From Microstegium vimineum (lineage: Eukaryota; Streptophyta; Magnoliopsida; Poales; Poaceae), in the NCBI GenBank assembly GCA_022036555.1, contig CM039122.1, positions 3,619,043 to 3,683,042 on the forward strand: a DNA stretch of 64,000 bases. Direction: 5' to 3'. The translations under genes were made by a program, and so were the position numbers. The notes under the pieces were generated by a model. That model saw only the letters and a program-made list of their open reading frames with translations. It was not told the origin of the DNA and made no database searches. Positions 47,038 through 59,382 of the stretch are shown here, one piece after another (position 1 is the stretch's first letter; the number at the start of each line of letters is the position of its first letter).

Positions 47038-47759
47038 TGCGCAGATAAAATGGGCAGAGGAGAGGGAACATAGGAACATATTAATAAGAGCCTTTCTGAA
47101 CAATATTAATAGATGAAGTACATAAACATAATGTATGATCTGTCGTGGACATTTAGGGTTTAGGTTTTCAATAGGAACATTTTTGAACAATATTATTTGA
47201 AGCACATAAGCATATATAATGTATTCTTCGATATAATTTGAATTTGGTCGCGCTATAAAAAGTGAGACAACAAATAGATAACAATGGACTATTAAATGTT
47301 TAAATGCATGCATGGAGTATTAAATGTAAGTAAAAAATATAACTAATTACAAATTTATACATAATTTTTTAGATGAATCTTTTAAACCTAGCTACTCAAT
47401 GATTGGACAATAATTACCCAATAAAAACAAAGAGCAACAATTTTTCCAAGTAATTTTGGATCTAAAAGCTAGGAAAAAATAGACACAAATTGCAACAACC
47501 CTCTTCTTAATCATGAAATGAAGTATAGCTCTAAACTATGAATTTACACACAAAAGCAATGTAAACCTACAATTCTATAGAAATATGCTTGTTACTAACC
47601 AAGAGCTAGAAGATGTGAGCATCCAAGAGTGAAGAGGAGCCAACAATGGAGGTCAAAAAATCCACCAGCAACAACAATGGAGACAGGGAGCTCCTCACGC
47701 ACTGTTATATACTGTTGGGGCAGAGGAGGGAGAGGAGATCGAAGCCTTTATACTATACA

Positions 47760-48025
47760 CAACACCACTGTCGGTTCAAGCCATGAACCGACAGTGAAAC
47801 ACCACATCACTGTCGGTTGGTGGCTTGAACCGGCAGTGATAGGGCCGAGAGGCATCACTGCCGGTTCAAGCCACCAACCGGCAGTGATGTGGTGTTTCAC
47901 TGTCGGTTCTCCCCTATCCCCAATAATTGGGGGCCTGTCAGAGCATGAAACGACAGTGATAAGGCATCACTGTCGGCCCAAACAAAACCGGCAGTGATGG
48001 GCTGGCAGTGATTGCCGATTTTGTA
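47760..48025. repeat. CACTA right subterminal repeats
   Basis: Eight or more units of CACTGTCGGTTC / GAACCGGCAGTGAT in both orientations, ending 6-10 bp before the terminal GTAGTAGTG. From 48035 to 49162 I see no gene or element I can name. Confidence 0.85.
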
Positions 48026-49162
48026 GTAGTGTAACATGGTATATACATGCAAGCCAATACTCCTTTCAAAATGTCTACTTGATCAACGCGGCTTCAATAT
48101 ATCAACATGGCTCGAGTGCATAATTGAAATTGAGACATATTAACGAAACACTAATAATACAAATTCGACGATTAACATCATACCACCATGCCTTAGAGAA
48201 GGATATGGTTTTCAAAATATTTCTTATGCGGTAAATTTGGACGCGTGCGATGCCACATCATGCACCATGTACATAGGAAATCCATCAAAAGTGACTCTAA
48301 AGTTATGAAGATTTTCTTCTTTCGGCTAGACACATATTCTAGACCAGAACGAGGTGGTGGATTCATAATCGTCTTGGTTCCAAACTTCAATGAACAAAAG
48401 TCCTATGTCCTATCACGTAGAGCTGACGGGTACTTAGGGTCATGTCTTTTCATCCTCATTTAATTGGACCCACAAATAAGGGCGGATTTGCCACTGGGCT
48501 GGGGGCTCAAGCTCCCTATCGCGGGCGCTACCATAGAACCCCGTTACCTTAGAATTTTAGCTAAGGGAGCATGGTTAGGAAGGGACGGAGGTGTAGGGGG
48601 CAGCAACGGAGTATCGGAGGAGAGATCGAGAGAGATGGATTGGGAGGAACAACCAAATGATGAGGGCTGGATGGAGGCTAGGGTTTGGGCTGGTTGGGGG
48701 GCGTTTTGAAAAATCCTCACCCGAGAGCTATATGCAAAAAAGTATTTTTTCTCAAATTTTTGCTTCTTTGCATGATAATAAATTTTACGTTAGGGATGTA
48801 TATGAAAAATACACAAATGCAGATGATACTCATTGGTCCTAACCTAGATGGCGGGTTAGCGGTTTCATTCCTAAAAGATGAAGGTTTGACAATGTGCTAG
48901 GTTTTTTCATTCCTCTCATGCAAGCAGAGTCGAGTGGGTTTTAAACGACCCTGATGCTTCAATCCATGTGTAAGTGTAACTATAGAACCAGATGTGTGTT
49001 GTTGGGGTTCCTGTATTTTTTTGGTTGCTTATTACATTTAGTTTATGGAGTACTAATCTAGTTGGTACCTACAAAGTAATATGTGATCATATAGTGAATT
49101 TAATTAATGCTACCCTAATGAAAGTTATCCTTATGCTAACGAAACATGGTTTTTGGGTCCGC

Positions 49163-50385
49163 GATGGTGTAAGGACCTGATTGGCCAAGAGGGGGGTGAA
49201 TAGGCCTGTTTAAAACAAACTGCAACTTTCTGTTAGCAGAGAGGCCAGCACTGTCGGGGTGGCCGGCACTGCTGGACTAAGGGCAGCAGTGCTGGTCACC
49301 AGAACAGATCAAGGCACAATTCAAAATGTAAACTGAATATGGAAATTGTGCTTGAATAGAAACCTTCCTAGAGGTATAGAGAACCTCTAGTACCACCTAA
49401 AAATGGTAGCAACGCACCCACCAAGTAGATCGGGTCCAAACCCTAGAAATCACCTTGCACACAAGATATATGAAAGTAAAGTAACAAGCACACAGTGACA
49501 CAAGATTTGACCCGTGGTTCAGCTCGCCACCAATGCTTGCCTACGTCCACGTTGTTGAGGTGCGCCACACAAGGCTCAAGCTCACCACAAAGGCTAGCTC
49601 TTTCCTCGGTCTCAAGTTAAGGGAATGAACCCTTGAGATGAGAGAAGTGTATTAGCAAATAGATGGGTGATACAAACTTCCTTAGGCTGCCACACGAAGG
49701 AGGCAAGCTCAAGGGCAACCTCTAACCGGCTAGGAGCAAAGCTCTAAGAGTAAAGAGCTCAAACCGTCGGCCACCACGCAAACCAAATGCTTGTAGGAGT
49801 GAAGATCCAAGGGAGAAGCTTCTTCTCAAAGCTTGGAGGCTCAATCTCTCAAAGAATGATTGGAGATCAATGGAGGAGAGTGGTTGAGCACCAAGGGAGA
49901 AGGGAGAGCAAGAGAGGAGCTTCTCTTTCTATTTTTGCGAAAATGTGAGAGTGAGAATGGCAGAACTAGCCGTTGGGGGAGAGTGAGGGGGTAAGAAATA
50001 CCTCCTCACTGCCAATGGGCAGAACAAGTCGCTGCCGGCCTAGGCAGAACAGTAAGGAATGATCTTCAATTTAGTTGGCTGATTTGCTCACTATGTCTGT
50101 GGAGGTGTGATGTATTTGTAGATATGCATTTGGTTCACTTGTTGGCATGCGTGTTGAATCCCTCTTAATAGTACGACATACCTAACTCAAATTCAAAGTA
50201 TAAAAGAATTTAAAACACTTTGAGCTTGTTGCCATGCACTTTTGTAATTAGAGGGGTCCGCCAACCTGTTCATCAACCTCCTTAAGTCTAACCTACTTGT
50301 CATACTCACAAAGTCTCATTAGTTTCCTAAATATGTTGTCATGTCACCAAAACCCACTTTAAGGCTTGATTGCACTTTCAGATGG
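49163..50385. mobile_element. Solo LTR, 1213 bp, with 5-bp TSD
   Basis: The LTR is 49168-50380, from TGTAAGGACC to GCACTTTCA, flanked by GATGG (49163-49167 and 50381-50385). The motif GAGGGGGGTGAATAGG near its start is shared with the LTR at 50722, and TGAAAG-like ends suggest SIRE-type copia. No internal region remains. Confidence 0.85.
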
Positions 50386-50446
50386 GTTCGGCGGAAGGTG
50401 CATTTTTTTATGTCAATTGGGATTCGAGGCCAGGGGGAGGGTGTTC

Positions 50447-50721
50447 AGGGGCGAGTCTGCGAATGTTTCACCAGATCATAACCCACCTTGTTGCCACCTG
50501 AGTATGCAATTTGCATGTACCGGTAACTGAACGATAACTCTAGACAAGTTTAGAGAACCAAATGTACAATTTCCAAGTAGTATGGGACCATAATTAAGAA
50601 AACCCAAAACAAGTTTAGGGAGTTGAATTTGTAGTTAAAATATAATAATTAACTCTTTTTAACTATATAAGTAAACATGTTATTAATATTTTCCAATTTG
50701 GCTTAGGTCTAGCTGGGTAGC
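50447..50721. repeat. Duplicated segment, copy A (left part)
   Basis: Starts AGGGGCGAGTCTGC and closely matches 53667-53942. Interrupted after GTAGC by the LTR at 50722-52620, it continues at 52621-53105. No gene is seen in it. Confidence 0.85.
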
Positions 50722-52625
50722 TGAAAGGTCTAGGAATGACTAGAGGGGGTGAATAGCCTATTGAAAATTTCTACAACAACACTTAAGCAAACTTGTTAGA
50801 ATAAAACATAGCTTAAGCAAGTTTTCTCTAGCTCTATGGTTAGGCAAGCCACCTACCAATTCTAGTTACTTAGCAAGATATTAACTAAAGCACACAAACT
50901 AGCTAGCAAGCTAGAAAGCTCTAAACAAAGCTACACAAGCTAAAAAGAGCTAAGTTACTCTACTTTGCAAGAATGTAAGAATGTAATGCAAAGCTAGAGA
51001 TAGAAAGGTTATACCGCCACGAAGAGATGAGCCAATGGATAACCAATCAATCATAATAAGAATCCTCAGTGAAAGACAATGTGACACAAGATTTTTTACC
51101 AAGGTTCACTTGTTTGCCAACAAGATAGTCCTTGTTGTAGCGATACACCCACTTGGAGGTTCATGCGCTAATTGGCAATCACAATCCAAACCCGTCACCG
51201 GGTGCCGCACAACCAACACAAGATGGGGATCCCCAAGCTACGCGCAATCCACTAGAGATACCTTTTGTGAATCTCCCACGGGGTAGGTTCAAGAACCCCT
51301 CGCAAATCCACCGATCGGAACCAGAGAGAATCACCTTCCTCCGCTCAACGATCCTCGTCGCACCAAGCTGTCTAGGAGGTGGCAACCTCCAAGAATAACA
51401 AGAGCTCCCAAGACGACGATCACCAAGTGCCACTAGAATGCAATCAACGAAGCAATGCACTTGGTTCACTCAATCTCTCATGAATTATGCAATTGTATTG
51501 AGAGGATGAATGGTGGAGGCTCTCACCAATGAGCACAAGTGTGTGAGTGATTAGAATGTGCAAGAGCTTGCCCTAAGGGCTGACCATATCACCTTATATA
51601 GCTCACACTCACAACTAGCCGTTTTTCCAACAATTGGGGTCCGGACAATCAACAGCGTCCGGACGCCCTTCACAAGTTCAGAACAGCCTTTCTGTTCCAC
51701 CTCCGGACGCCGCCTCCGGACGCGAGCAACGCATTGTCCGGACCATCGGCCATCCGTCTGGTCTAGCCTCCATTCAAACGGCTCTTTCGCGCCTTCGTCT
51801 CAGCCTGCCACGCATCTCTAGACGCTCCCTACAGTCCGGGTCCAGTCCTACAACAGTAGCGTCTGGACTCTACACAGAGAGGGTCCAGAGAGCCTCTACC
51901 CTCCGAACGCTTGTCCGGAGTTCACCGCCAGGACAACAGACAGCGTTCGAACCTCCTTCCAGAGCGATACAGAGAGCGCCAAGCTCCGGACGTTGCGTCC
52001 GGAGCTCCGTGTCCGGACCGCCAACAGCGTTCGGACCTCTGTCCACAACAACACCAGCTTAGGGTGTGTGTCCGGATGCACACGGGATGGTCCTGACACA
52101 CCAAAACGCTAGCGTCCGGACCTCAGTCCGAAGCTCTTTCTTGCTGCCCAAAACACTTCTCCAACTTCTCCAAGCTTTCAAGAGCTAACACTAAGTGATC
52201 TCAACACTTGTGCACGTGTGTTAGCTTTTAGTTCACATTTATCTTGGAATTAGTTGGTTGTTTCACTAGTTCAATTGATTTTAATGCAATGCATATGAAC
52301 CTAGTGGCACATGGTAACCGTAATCAAACACAAGAGCTCCCTCCTTGATAGTACGGCTATATATCCTAAATGTGATCACACCCTCTGTGGTGTCTTGATC
52401 ACCAAACTGAAAATGGTTCCTATATCACCTTTGCCTTGACACCATTTTCTTTTCAATTCACCTCCACCATGCTAGAGCTTATGCAATCCACACTTTGATT
52501 CATCTTGCTCCATCACATGGCATGTACCAACCTATCTCATGATTCACACTTAGAGATCCAAGGTTAGTACTTAGGTAGGTTTCATCAATTACTCAAAACC
52601 AAACACATGGGGAACTCTCAGTAGT
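50717..52625. mobile_element. Solo LTR, 1899 bp, inserted in duplicated copy A
   Basis: The LTR is 50722-52620, TGAAAGGTC...AACTCTCA. The flanks GTAGC (50717-50721) and GTAGT (52621-52625) form a TSD with one change. Copy B (near 53937-53945) has the uninterrupted sequence CTGGGTAACTAGGGCAT, a natural empty site. TGAAAGG plus GAGGGGGTGAATAGCC is typical of SIRE/Ji-like copia LTRs (from memory). The inside is rich in GTCCGGAC motifs (51640-52130), and the frames there are not genes. Confidence 0.88.
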
Positions 52626-53105
52626 TAGGGCATAGGCCTCTTTGTTAGTGTCGCAAACTTGGATTGATCATTGTCCAACATAATATCCTAACATATACAA
52701 TACACTACACTAGAGGGTTTGAGGTTTCATGTAAATTCTTGTTGGCCCCTAGAGGGTGCCGTCATGGCATGAAGTGTTGTGTCGAACATTTTTTGTATCT
52801 TAATACAAAGACGCAAAAACTTTTGTGTGATCTAGGAAAAAATGTTGACTAGTTTTAATATTCTGCTATTAAAACTTAGAGTCCGATGTATCATCCGTTT
52901 CCGTTGTCTGTTAGGTAGACACTAATATGTTTAATTAGTTCAACTGAGTGAGTGTTGGATAGCTAGTCAACAGTCCAACTCCAAGTCACTAACAGTGTTG
53001 AATTAGCTGAAGTTTACACATCTCCTTTTCGTTGTCCTGGAGGAGTTGGAGACTTGTATTGAATAGCTTGTTTCCGTTGTCGAGCAGCTACTGGGATAAT
53101 TGTGA
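52621..53105. repeat. Duplicated segment, copy A (right part)
   Basis: Closely matches about 53943-54426 and ends GGGATAATTGTGA, the same as copy B. The two copies together are about 755 bp (A, without LTR) and 760 bp (B). Confidence 0.85.
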
Positions 53106-53666
53106 GATTGAAGCAATGCAACCCCATGAACAATAGATTCAAACCGATAACTAACTCATACCGAGCTTGCACGAGTTACACAATACAGCCGTACAAACGA
53201 GACATGAACCAAGGCTAAACTTACAAGCTAACCGGAGGTCGATCTAGTCGATGCAGCCCAATACGTCGAAGGTTCACCGGAATCTACTCTACTCCTACTC
53301 CTAGGGGTGGCCGAAGGCCGGAAACTAAGAACTAGTTGTGTATTTGATTGATTGGATGTCCTTCTCGTTTTTCTAGGCCTTGCTATTTATAGACCATAGC
53401 GTGTACCTCATCCGGCCGTCACGCAAGTCCTAATAATAAGGAAAAAAACATGACTTGGGCCTCAATCCATTCCACTGCGGGAATCTTCGCGTGCGTGCTG
53501 TTGGAATCAGCCGAAAGATCTTCCCATGATCCTTTATTTCCTTAGTCGATCTTTCGAGCTCACCTTAGATACTTCCTCCAAAGGCCTGCTAGGGGCCCAT
53601 AAGCGCACGTCTGGCCGTGCCAAAATATGGTGTTAACAGGGGTATACCGAGGTAATATCCCCAACA
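53101..53666 (-). repeat. LTR-like spacer between copies A and B
   Basis: On the minus strand it starts TGTTGGGGATATTACCTCGG, a common grass LTR start, and ends CAATCTCACA, giving 566 bp with TG...CA ends. No matching TSD is found (ATAAT against AGGGG), and its end overlaps copy A by five bases, so the boundaries are uncertain. Confidence 0.45.
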
Positions 53667-54426
53667 AGGGGCGAGTCTGCAGATGTTTCACCAGATCATA
53701 ACCCACCTTGTTGCCACCTGAGTATGCAATTTGCATGTACTGGTAACTGAACGATAACTGTGGACAAGTTTAGAGAACCGAATGTGCAATTTGCAAGTAG
53801 TATGGGACCAGAATTAAGAAAACCCGAAACAAGTTTAGGGAGTTGAATTTGTAGTTAAAATATAATAATTAACTCTTTTTAACTATATAAGTAAACATGT
53901 TATTAATATTGTCCAATTTGGCTTAGGTCTAGCTGGGTAACTAGGGCATAAGCCTCTTTGTTAGTGTCGCGAACTTGGATTGATCATTGTCCAACATAAT
54001 ATCCTAACATATACAATACACTACACTAAAGGGTCTAAGGTTTCATGTAAATTCTTGTTGGCCCCTAGAGTGTGCCGTCATGGCATGACGTGTTGTGTCG
54101 AACATTTTTTTGTATCTTAATACAAAGACGTAAAAACTTTTGCGTGATCTAGGAAAAAATGTTGACTTGTTTTAATATTCTGATATTACTTAAAACTTAG
54201 AGTCCGATATATCATCCGTTTCCGTTGTCCGCTAGGTAGACACTAATATGTTTAATTAGTTCAATTGAGTGAGTGTTGGATAGCTAGTCAACAGTCCAAC
54301 TCCAAGTCACTAACAGTGTTGACTCAGCTGAAGTTGACACATCTCCTTTTCGTTGTCCTAGAGGAGTCGGAGCCTTGTATTGAATAGCTTGTTTCCGTTG
54401 TCGAGCAGCTACTGGGATAATTGTGA
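53667..54426. repeat. Duplicated segment, copy B (empty site)
   Basis: Second copy of the segment, lacking the 1.9-kb LTR. Scattered substitutions separate it from copy A. From 54427 to 55260 there is no gene I can support. Confidence 0.85.
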
Positions 54427-55263
54427 CCCATTCTCTCGGTCCATGCATGTTTCTGTCACAGCATGAATTGGATTGCCTGGTATTAACATTCAACTTGCAG
54501 TAACGACGACTTTTATTAAGACTAGAAGGGGATTGATAGCTACCACATTGTATATACTGAGTATATAGATAGATACCAGTAGATATTTGTGAATCGACAC
54601 ATTATTGATATGCCATAAAAATTGACAGCAGCAGATTCTTTTCGCCGCTAACCACTTGGAGACTCACCATCACTTCATCAGATCTCCTGCTGCTTGCTGG
54701 TGTGTGTCTTGTTACAAGCTAAGCATTTTGTTATTTATAAGACCTACCAAAACAGAGCTGGCTGTCGTCTGTATGGCGTGTGTGTTTGTTGTTGGTTGTT
54801 ATGCTTACTAGCTAGTACCTTCTAGTGTTTTATTTTCTGAGAAATCGAATTCTCTATTTCCGCATCATACTACTAGTGTAGTATAGACATATGACAGGAA
54901 GCAATGGTTAATCAGACCCAACAATAATTGGGTTCTCAAGCAAATACAAATAAATATTAATCCATGTGGATGCTTAATTAAATCTGGCCCATCACCCGTG
55001 TCATGGTAGGCGAACATTGGGCCCAGGCCTTTTCTGTTCCTTTGCTTTTTTTTCTTCCCCTTTTTCTTTTGAAACAAAAATAGTGGACAAAGGCTAAATT
55101 GGCAACATGTGTGTGGGACGCCTAGATCCATGGAGAAACAGACATGGGCATCAGCAAGTCAAATTAAGCTAAGCCACCAGCTGCATCCTGCAGGACAGAA
55201 CGCCATTGGAGCTGAACCTGAGTTTTTTTGGTCAGTGGATCAGAGCTACTAACTGTCCCGAAA

Positions 55264-55331
55264 GGCTTTTATAATTGCAGAGAAACTTCTGATTCGACGG
55301 CTTTTAATTGCGCAGAAACTTCTGATTCGAC
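55264..55331. repeat. 34-bp tandem duplication
   Basis: Units 55264-55298 and 55299-55331 share GGCTTTTA and AGAAACTTCTGATTCGAC, with a small indel between them. There is no gene context. Confidence 0.75.
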
Positions 55332-55558
55332 CTACGCTACCTGTCATTTCCTGGGAATTATTGACACTTGGCACTCAAGTCAAACTGTAATACGTCGCCA
55401 ATTAAAGCCTTGCAATAGGTTTGATTATTTTCAAATTTTCCATCCATGTTTCTGTCACACCATAGTTTATAACAATATATATTCATCTTGTACTTATTAT
55501 GACTTTATTCTAGTACAAGGCAAGGATAGATATGACAATATATCGTAGATTCGCAGTA

Positions 55559-55931
55559 TACTACCTCTGTCCCGCTTTAATGGTCGTTTTCCCTTGTTAC
55601 CAAGTGTGTGTGTGTGTCATATACACTCTAATTTTTCCATCCCAAATTATAAGATGTTTAACTTTTTGACATCAAGTTTGATCACTCGTCTTATTCAAAC
55701 CTTTTTACAAAATATCACTTCTTTTACCGTGGATTGCTTTATTAATAAAAGTTTTTTAAGGATGACTTAAATTTGACTATTTTTGCATAAATTTTTTGAA
55801 TAAGACGAGCGGTCAAACTTGAGGTAAAAAGTCAAACGTCTTATAATTTGGAATGAAGGAAGTACTATTCTGTGAATGTAGACGATTCAATGCATTGCCA
55901 CAACGAAAATTAAAGTGGGACAGAGGGAGTT
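55559..55931. mobile_element. Stowaway-type MITE (outer), hosting another MITE
   Basis: The left end CTACCTCTGTCCCGCTTTAA (55561) and right end TTAAAGTGGGACAGAGGGAG (to 55929) are inverted repeats, with TA at the left flank. The middle is occupied by a second MITE (about 55631-55862). Without it the outer element is about 140 bp. Confidence 0.82.
55631..55862. mobile_element. Stowaway-type MITE (inner)
   Basis: The left end TCCATCCCAAATTATAAGATG and right end GTCTTATAATTTGGAATGAAGGA are inverted repeats. Inner arms (TCAAGTTTGATCACTCGTCTTATTC / GAATAAGACGAGCGGTCAAACTTGA) pair as well. It sits wholly inside the outer MITE. Confidence 0.82.
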
Positions 55932-56609
55932 GTGAGTAATAATACAATTTAGAATTTGAAAGCAGATCTCATTTTGCTAATCACTTGGAGACTCATCCCT
56001 GGTACAAGAAACTCTTCTAGACAAGTAAGCAACATCACCGCAAAATATGGGTATCATCTTAATCATGTGCTGCTTTCTTAGTACCATTTTCAACAGGACT
56101 ATGATGTATGATTTGAACGAGAGGTGGTCCTTGTTGTTTATCACCAAACAGGCAAATAGAAATGGAATGGCATAGAGCTCAGTGAAGGCCGTTTCTTCCT
56201 CTCAGTGCTCCTCTGATCAAGTTAAATTTAGATAAATTCTTTTAATGCAATAGTAGTGTATGTTAATTCCTCTGTTCGCGACCTACCGATCTATGTAGGT
56301 TTTGGAGTTTGTAAAATAAAAAATAAGTGGCATGAACATATGCATCTTATCAAATATCTGCAGATTTAAAGAACCAATGTAGAAACTAGAAAGGCACCAC
56401 AACATATGCTATTTGATTCCTTTGGTCCAATTTCTTTTTCCCACTACATTTTTAACGTGATTTGATTATACATGCGCACGCGTGTTCTAGGAGGTAGTTA
56501 GGTCAGCAACATACAGCATCAATGTATAACTTTACGGTCTCACATTATTACAAAGTTAATATGCAAAACCATAATCTGATAAGCATAAGTTGTTTAGCAT
56601 TTGATCTTC

Positions 56610-57640
56610 TCCTGTGATATCAGCCATGCGAAGAACTTGACCCTCGGCAGCGCCTTGTTCTTCTAAACGAACTGAGCCCAGGCATCAGGTGCCGATTGCT
56701 CACTTTTCAGTGCTCTGTATAGCATCCCTGTGTTTAAGTCTCGATTTGGTCTGATCATCGGGCCATTTCTTTTGTCTTCTCCTTCTCTGAGGCTAGCTGT
56801 GTCGTGTCAAGATGCCTGTTACCAGGAGCAGCTGTGTTGTGAATTTGTGATTGCCTCAGTTGACCGACGCACAGTCAGTGATCTCTGAAGCTGCCCATCG
56901 ATTGCCTGCCTGACTGATGTCTTGGTTTTGGCAGTGACTGAACAGCTCTGGGAGTCTCTCAGAGAGAGTGTATCATGGCCGTCCCAAACATCTCTGGCGG
57001 TGACTGATCATTCTGCCAGAAGGATGTTGTAGTCCCATCTGCAATCGTGAGTGTGGTGATAGGCAGTAGTGCTCTCAATGTTTCCCAGTGCTGACCATGC
57101 AAGTTTCCAGTGAGGGACGCAGTGCATGCATTTCATTGAACCCATGACGCCCATGATGAGTCATTGCTGGAATGCAGCCTGTGGATCATTTTGAGTAGCA
57201 GACAGACATGTGTTCTGAATTCCCAGGTCCTTCAATCCTAAGCCACACATGTCTTTTGTATGACATAATACATGAGTCCACACAACCATGCACTTGTTTC
57301 CAGAAGCAGTTTCTGACCCAGACCAGAGGAAGGATCGCCGCGTCCGGTCAATTTGAGCAATGACACCCGGTGGGATCTCAAGTGCAGCCATGGCATAAAC
57401 CAATTGGCTGTGTTAGTCTAAGACTGACTTAACTAGTGTTACCCACACCATCTGGTTCAACAGGGAGGTTTGCCAGCCTGCAAGATATCTATCACACCTT
57501 GGAGCAAAAGCTAAGTGTTGGATACTTGGATAGTGGTAAGCCGAGATATGTCTGAGGGAATCCTTCTCTTCTGCATCCCAAGGCAGCAATGCAGTCCTGG
57601 ACAGTTTCTTCATACTCCTACATATGTATTGGCACAGCAG
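56610..57640 (-). pseudogene. L1-type LINE fragment (RT end and zf-RVT)
   Basis: Minus strand: HYPSIQHLAFAPRCDRYLAGW, the thumb block VWVTLVKSVLD, then LVYAMAALEIPPGVIAQIDR, RRSFLWSGSE and CGLGLKDLGIQN (57161-57540). It is followed, with stops, by ASLTGNLHGQHWETLRALLP, TIADGTTTSFWQND and, near 56690-56610, KNKALPRVKFFAWLISQEK, the zf-RVT core. There are several stops and at least one shift. No A-tail or TSD is identified. It is a different LINE family from the one in OSC-1. Confidence 0.82.
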
Positions 57641-58226
57641 TACTCTTCGTGTAGGCCATGTCCCTCCACAACACTACTCGATCGGCTCCTCCCGGCCCCT
57701 ACTGCCTGCTGTGGTCATACTAGCTCACCCATGGGCCATGGCTAGCCCGTCCAATATGGAATAAACTGACGGGAGGAAACAGCATGAGCAAGACATTACC
57801 GCATCTCACCGATTTGGAAGTATGCATGGCTTCATCCCATATCTGAAAGGTATATATATATTCTCTACTGGAATAGGTCGCATCCCCTATGTCCCAGACC
57901 ACGAATTGGGATATCCCACTTTGCCCCTCCGTCTTGGTCCCCGACTAAACACAGCTTTGAATTATGTAATGAACTCGGCGGTAGAGAGATGTTATTTTCA
58001 GGGAGATGTAACGAACGTGTCAAAACAAGAGTAGACAAAGGGAGCTATTTCTACTGTAATATGGAACATATCAACAAGAAGATGATGAGAACTGGCATAT
58101 GAATATATGATTGCCATTTAGCGTTGCCACGTGCTCTGAGTTTGATATGCTCATCAACATCTTTGGGAAAAGGATACTGCTTGCTTATTAGTTTCTCCAC
58201 CCAAATATGATATACCTGCCTAGAAT

Positions 58227-59081
58227 ATTCACCAATGGTACCCAGATTGTCCAGCCAAGCAACGGATCAACTCCACTTGCTGCAGCAAAGATTGGATTCA
58301 GTAACACTCACCGATGCTAATGACAAGAGACAATCCATCTTCCTCAAATCTAAAGAAACGCTACACTCCAGGGCAATTTACAGAATGCTGAAAGCAAGAG
58401 GAGAACCAAACGATCCAAGAGCAAGCTTCATTTGGAACAGCTCGGCACCTCCAAGGGCCAAGCTTTTCATGTGGCTCCTCTCACAGCGAAGAATCCAGTG
58501 CCGGACCGTACTCATCAAGAAGCGCATTGTTGAAGAATGAAGACGCAACTTGTGAAATATGTCATGTGGGTGATGAGACTCCGGAACATATAATCTGAGG
58601 ATGCAGTACGGGTAAGGCAGTGTGGCAACAGCTTGACCTGCTAGCCACTGTCTCTGTGGACATGCAAATCCTTCACTCCATAACCTCTCCCCACGGGATG
58701 CCGGCCAAAGACTTCTCTACGTTCATCACGCTCGTCTGTTGGCAAATCTAGAAGGCAAGGAACGCAAAGATCTTCAGACAGGAACACCAATCACCGGATC
58801 AGGTGCTCGCCTCTTGCAAAGCAACGGCTGAACTATGGCGTTACAGACTGCCCCGTCAAAGAAGACACACTGCTGACTCATGGTGTTCGGCCCTTGCAAT
58901 GGCTAGACAGGGGCAGGGCTAACTAAACACCACCCATCCTTTCTCTGTATTTCTAAATGTACTGAAACACAAGTCTTTTGTGTTCCAACCCTGTAACCAA
59001 CGAGCCGTTTTGGGCTAATATAATTTGATCAGGTGGGGATCGCCTCCCCGCCGTTGACCGTCAAAAAAAAATTCACCAATG
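58227..59081 (+). mobile_element. 5'-truncated LINE just downstream of OSC-2, with 11-bp TSD
   Basis: The insert is 58238-59070, ending in an A-run, flanked by ATTCACCAATG (58227-58237 and 59071-59081). It encodes the last part of an L1-type ORF2: VPRLSSQATDQLHLLQQRL, then FIWNSSAPPRAKLFMWLLSQ and CEICHVGDETPEHI, the zf-RVT domain. A frameshift near 58535 and a TGA near 58597 break it. 5' truncation with an A-tail and TSD is the normal result of target-primed reverse transcription. Between 57641 and 58226 nothing is recognised. Confidence 0.9.
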
Positions 59082-59382
59082 TCCAGTTTTAATTACCTAT
59101 AATATTGAGCTTCTTTTTTAGGAAACCATGGGGAAAGTGATAAGGAAACTTGGTAACAAAAACGTAGAATATGTGCGTAAAAGAAGAAATAAACTTCATT
59201 CGTATATTATTATACAAGATGGATAGGTATATTACAATAAAAATACAACGTGATGCTAGATTTACAGTATAACAACACCCAACACTGTATACTGTCATAC
59301 ACCTACATGAGAGCACATCTTGTTTTTGCTTCACTCAGAGTTGCAACCTGTTCTATTTCTCACAATGCTATACTATATATAC

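Larger units (their letters stand above)
39796..48034 (-). mobile_element. 8.2-kb CACTA (En/Spm) transposon, with 3-bp TSD
   Basis: The element is 39799-48031, from CACTACTGTAG to GTAGTAGTG, flanked by TAA (39796-39798 and 48032-48034). Subterminal blocks of the motif ACTGTCGGTT...AACCGGCAGTGAT in both orientations lie at each end (39825-40068 and 47760-48025), plus an internal one (43858-44065). It carries two minus-strand gene sets, a TnpD-like transposase lacking its core and a Ulp1-like protease. It is therefore not autonomous as seen. Confidence 0.93.

Noticed and set aside
48193..48463. 65-72 codon frames right of the CACTA
   Set aside because: They are short, overlap on both strands and resemble nothing I recognise.
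51153..52104. Several open frames near 51.2-52.1 kb
   Set aside because: They fall within an LTR with repeated GTCCGGAC motifs, and all frames are similarly open because of composition.
56610..59070. The two facing LINE pieces as one twin-primed (5'-inverted) insertion
   Set aside because: The plus-strand piece has its own 11-bp TSD on both sides (58227-58237 and 59071-59081), so it inserted alone. The minus-strand piece lies outside that TSD.
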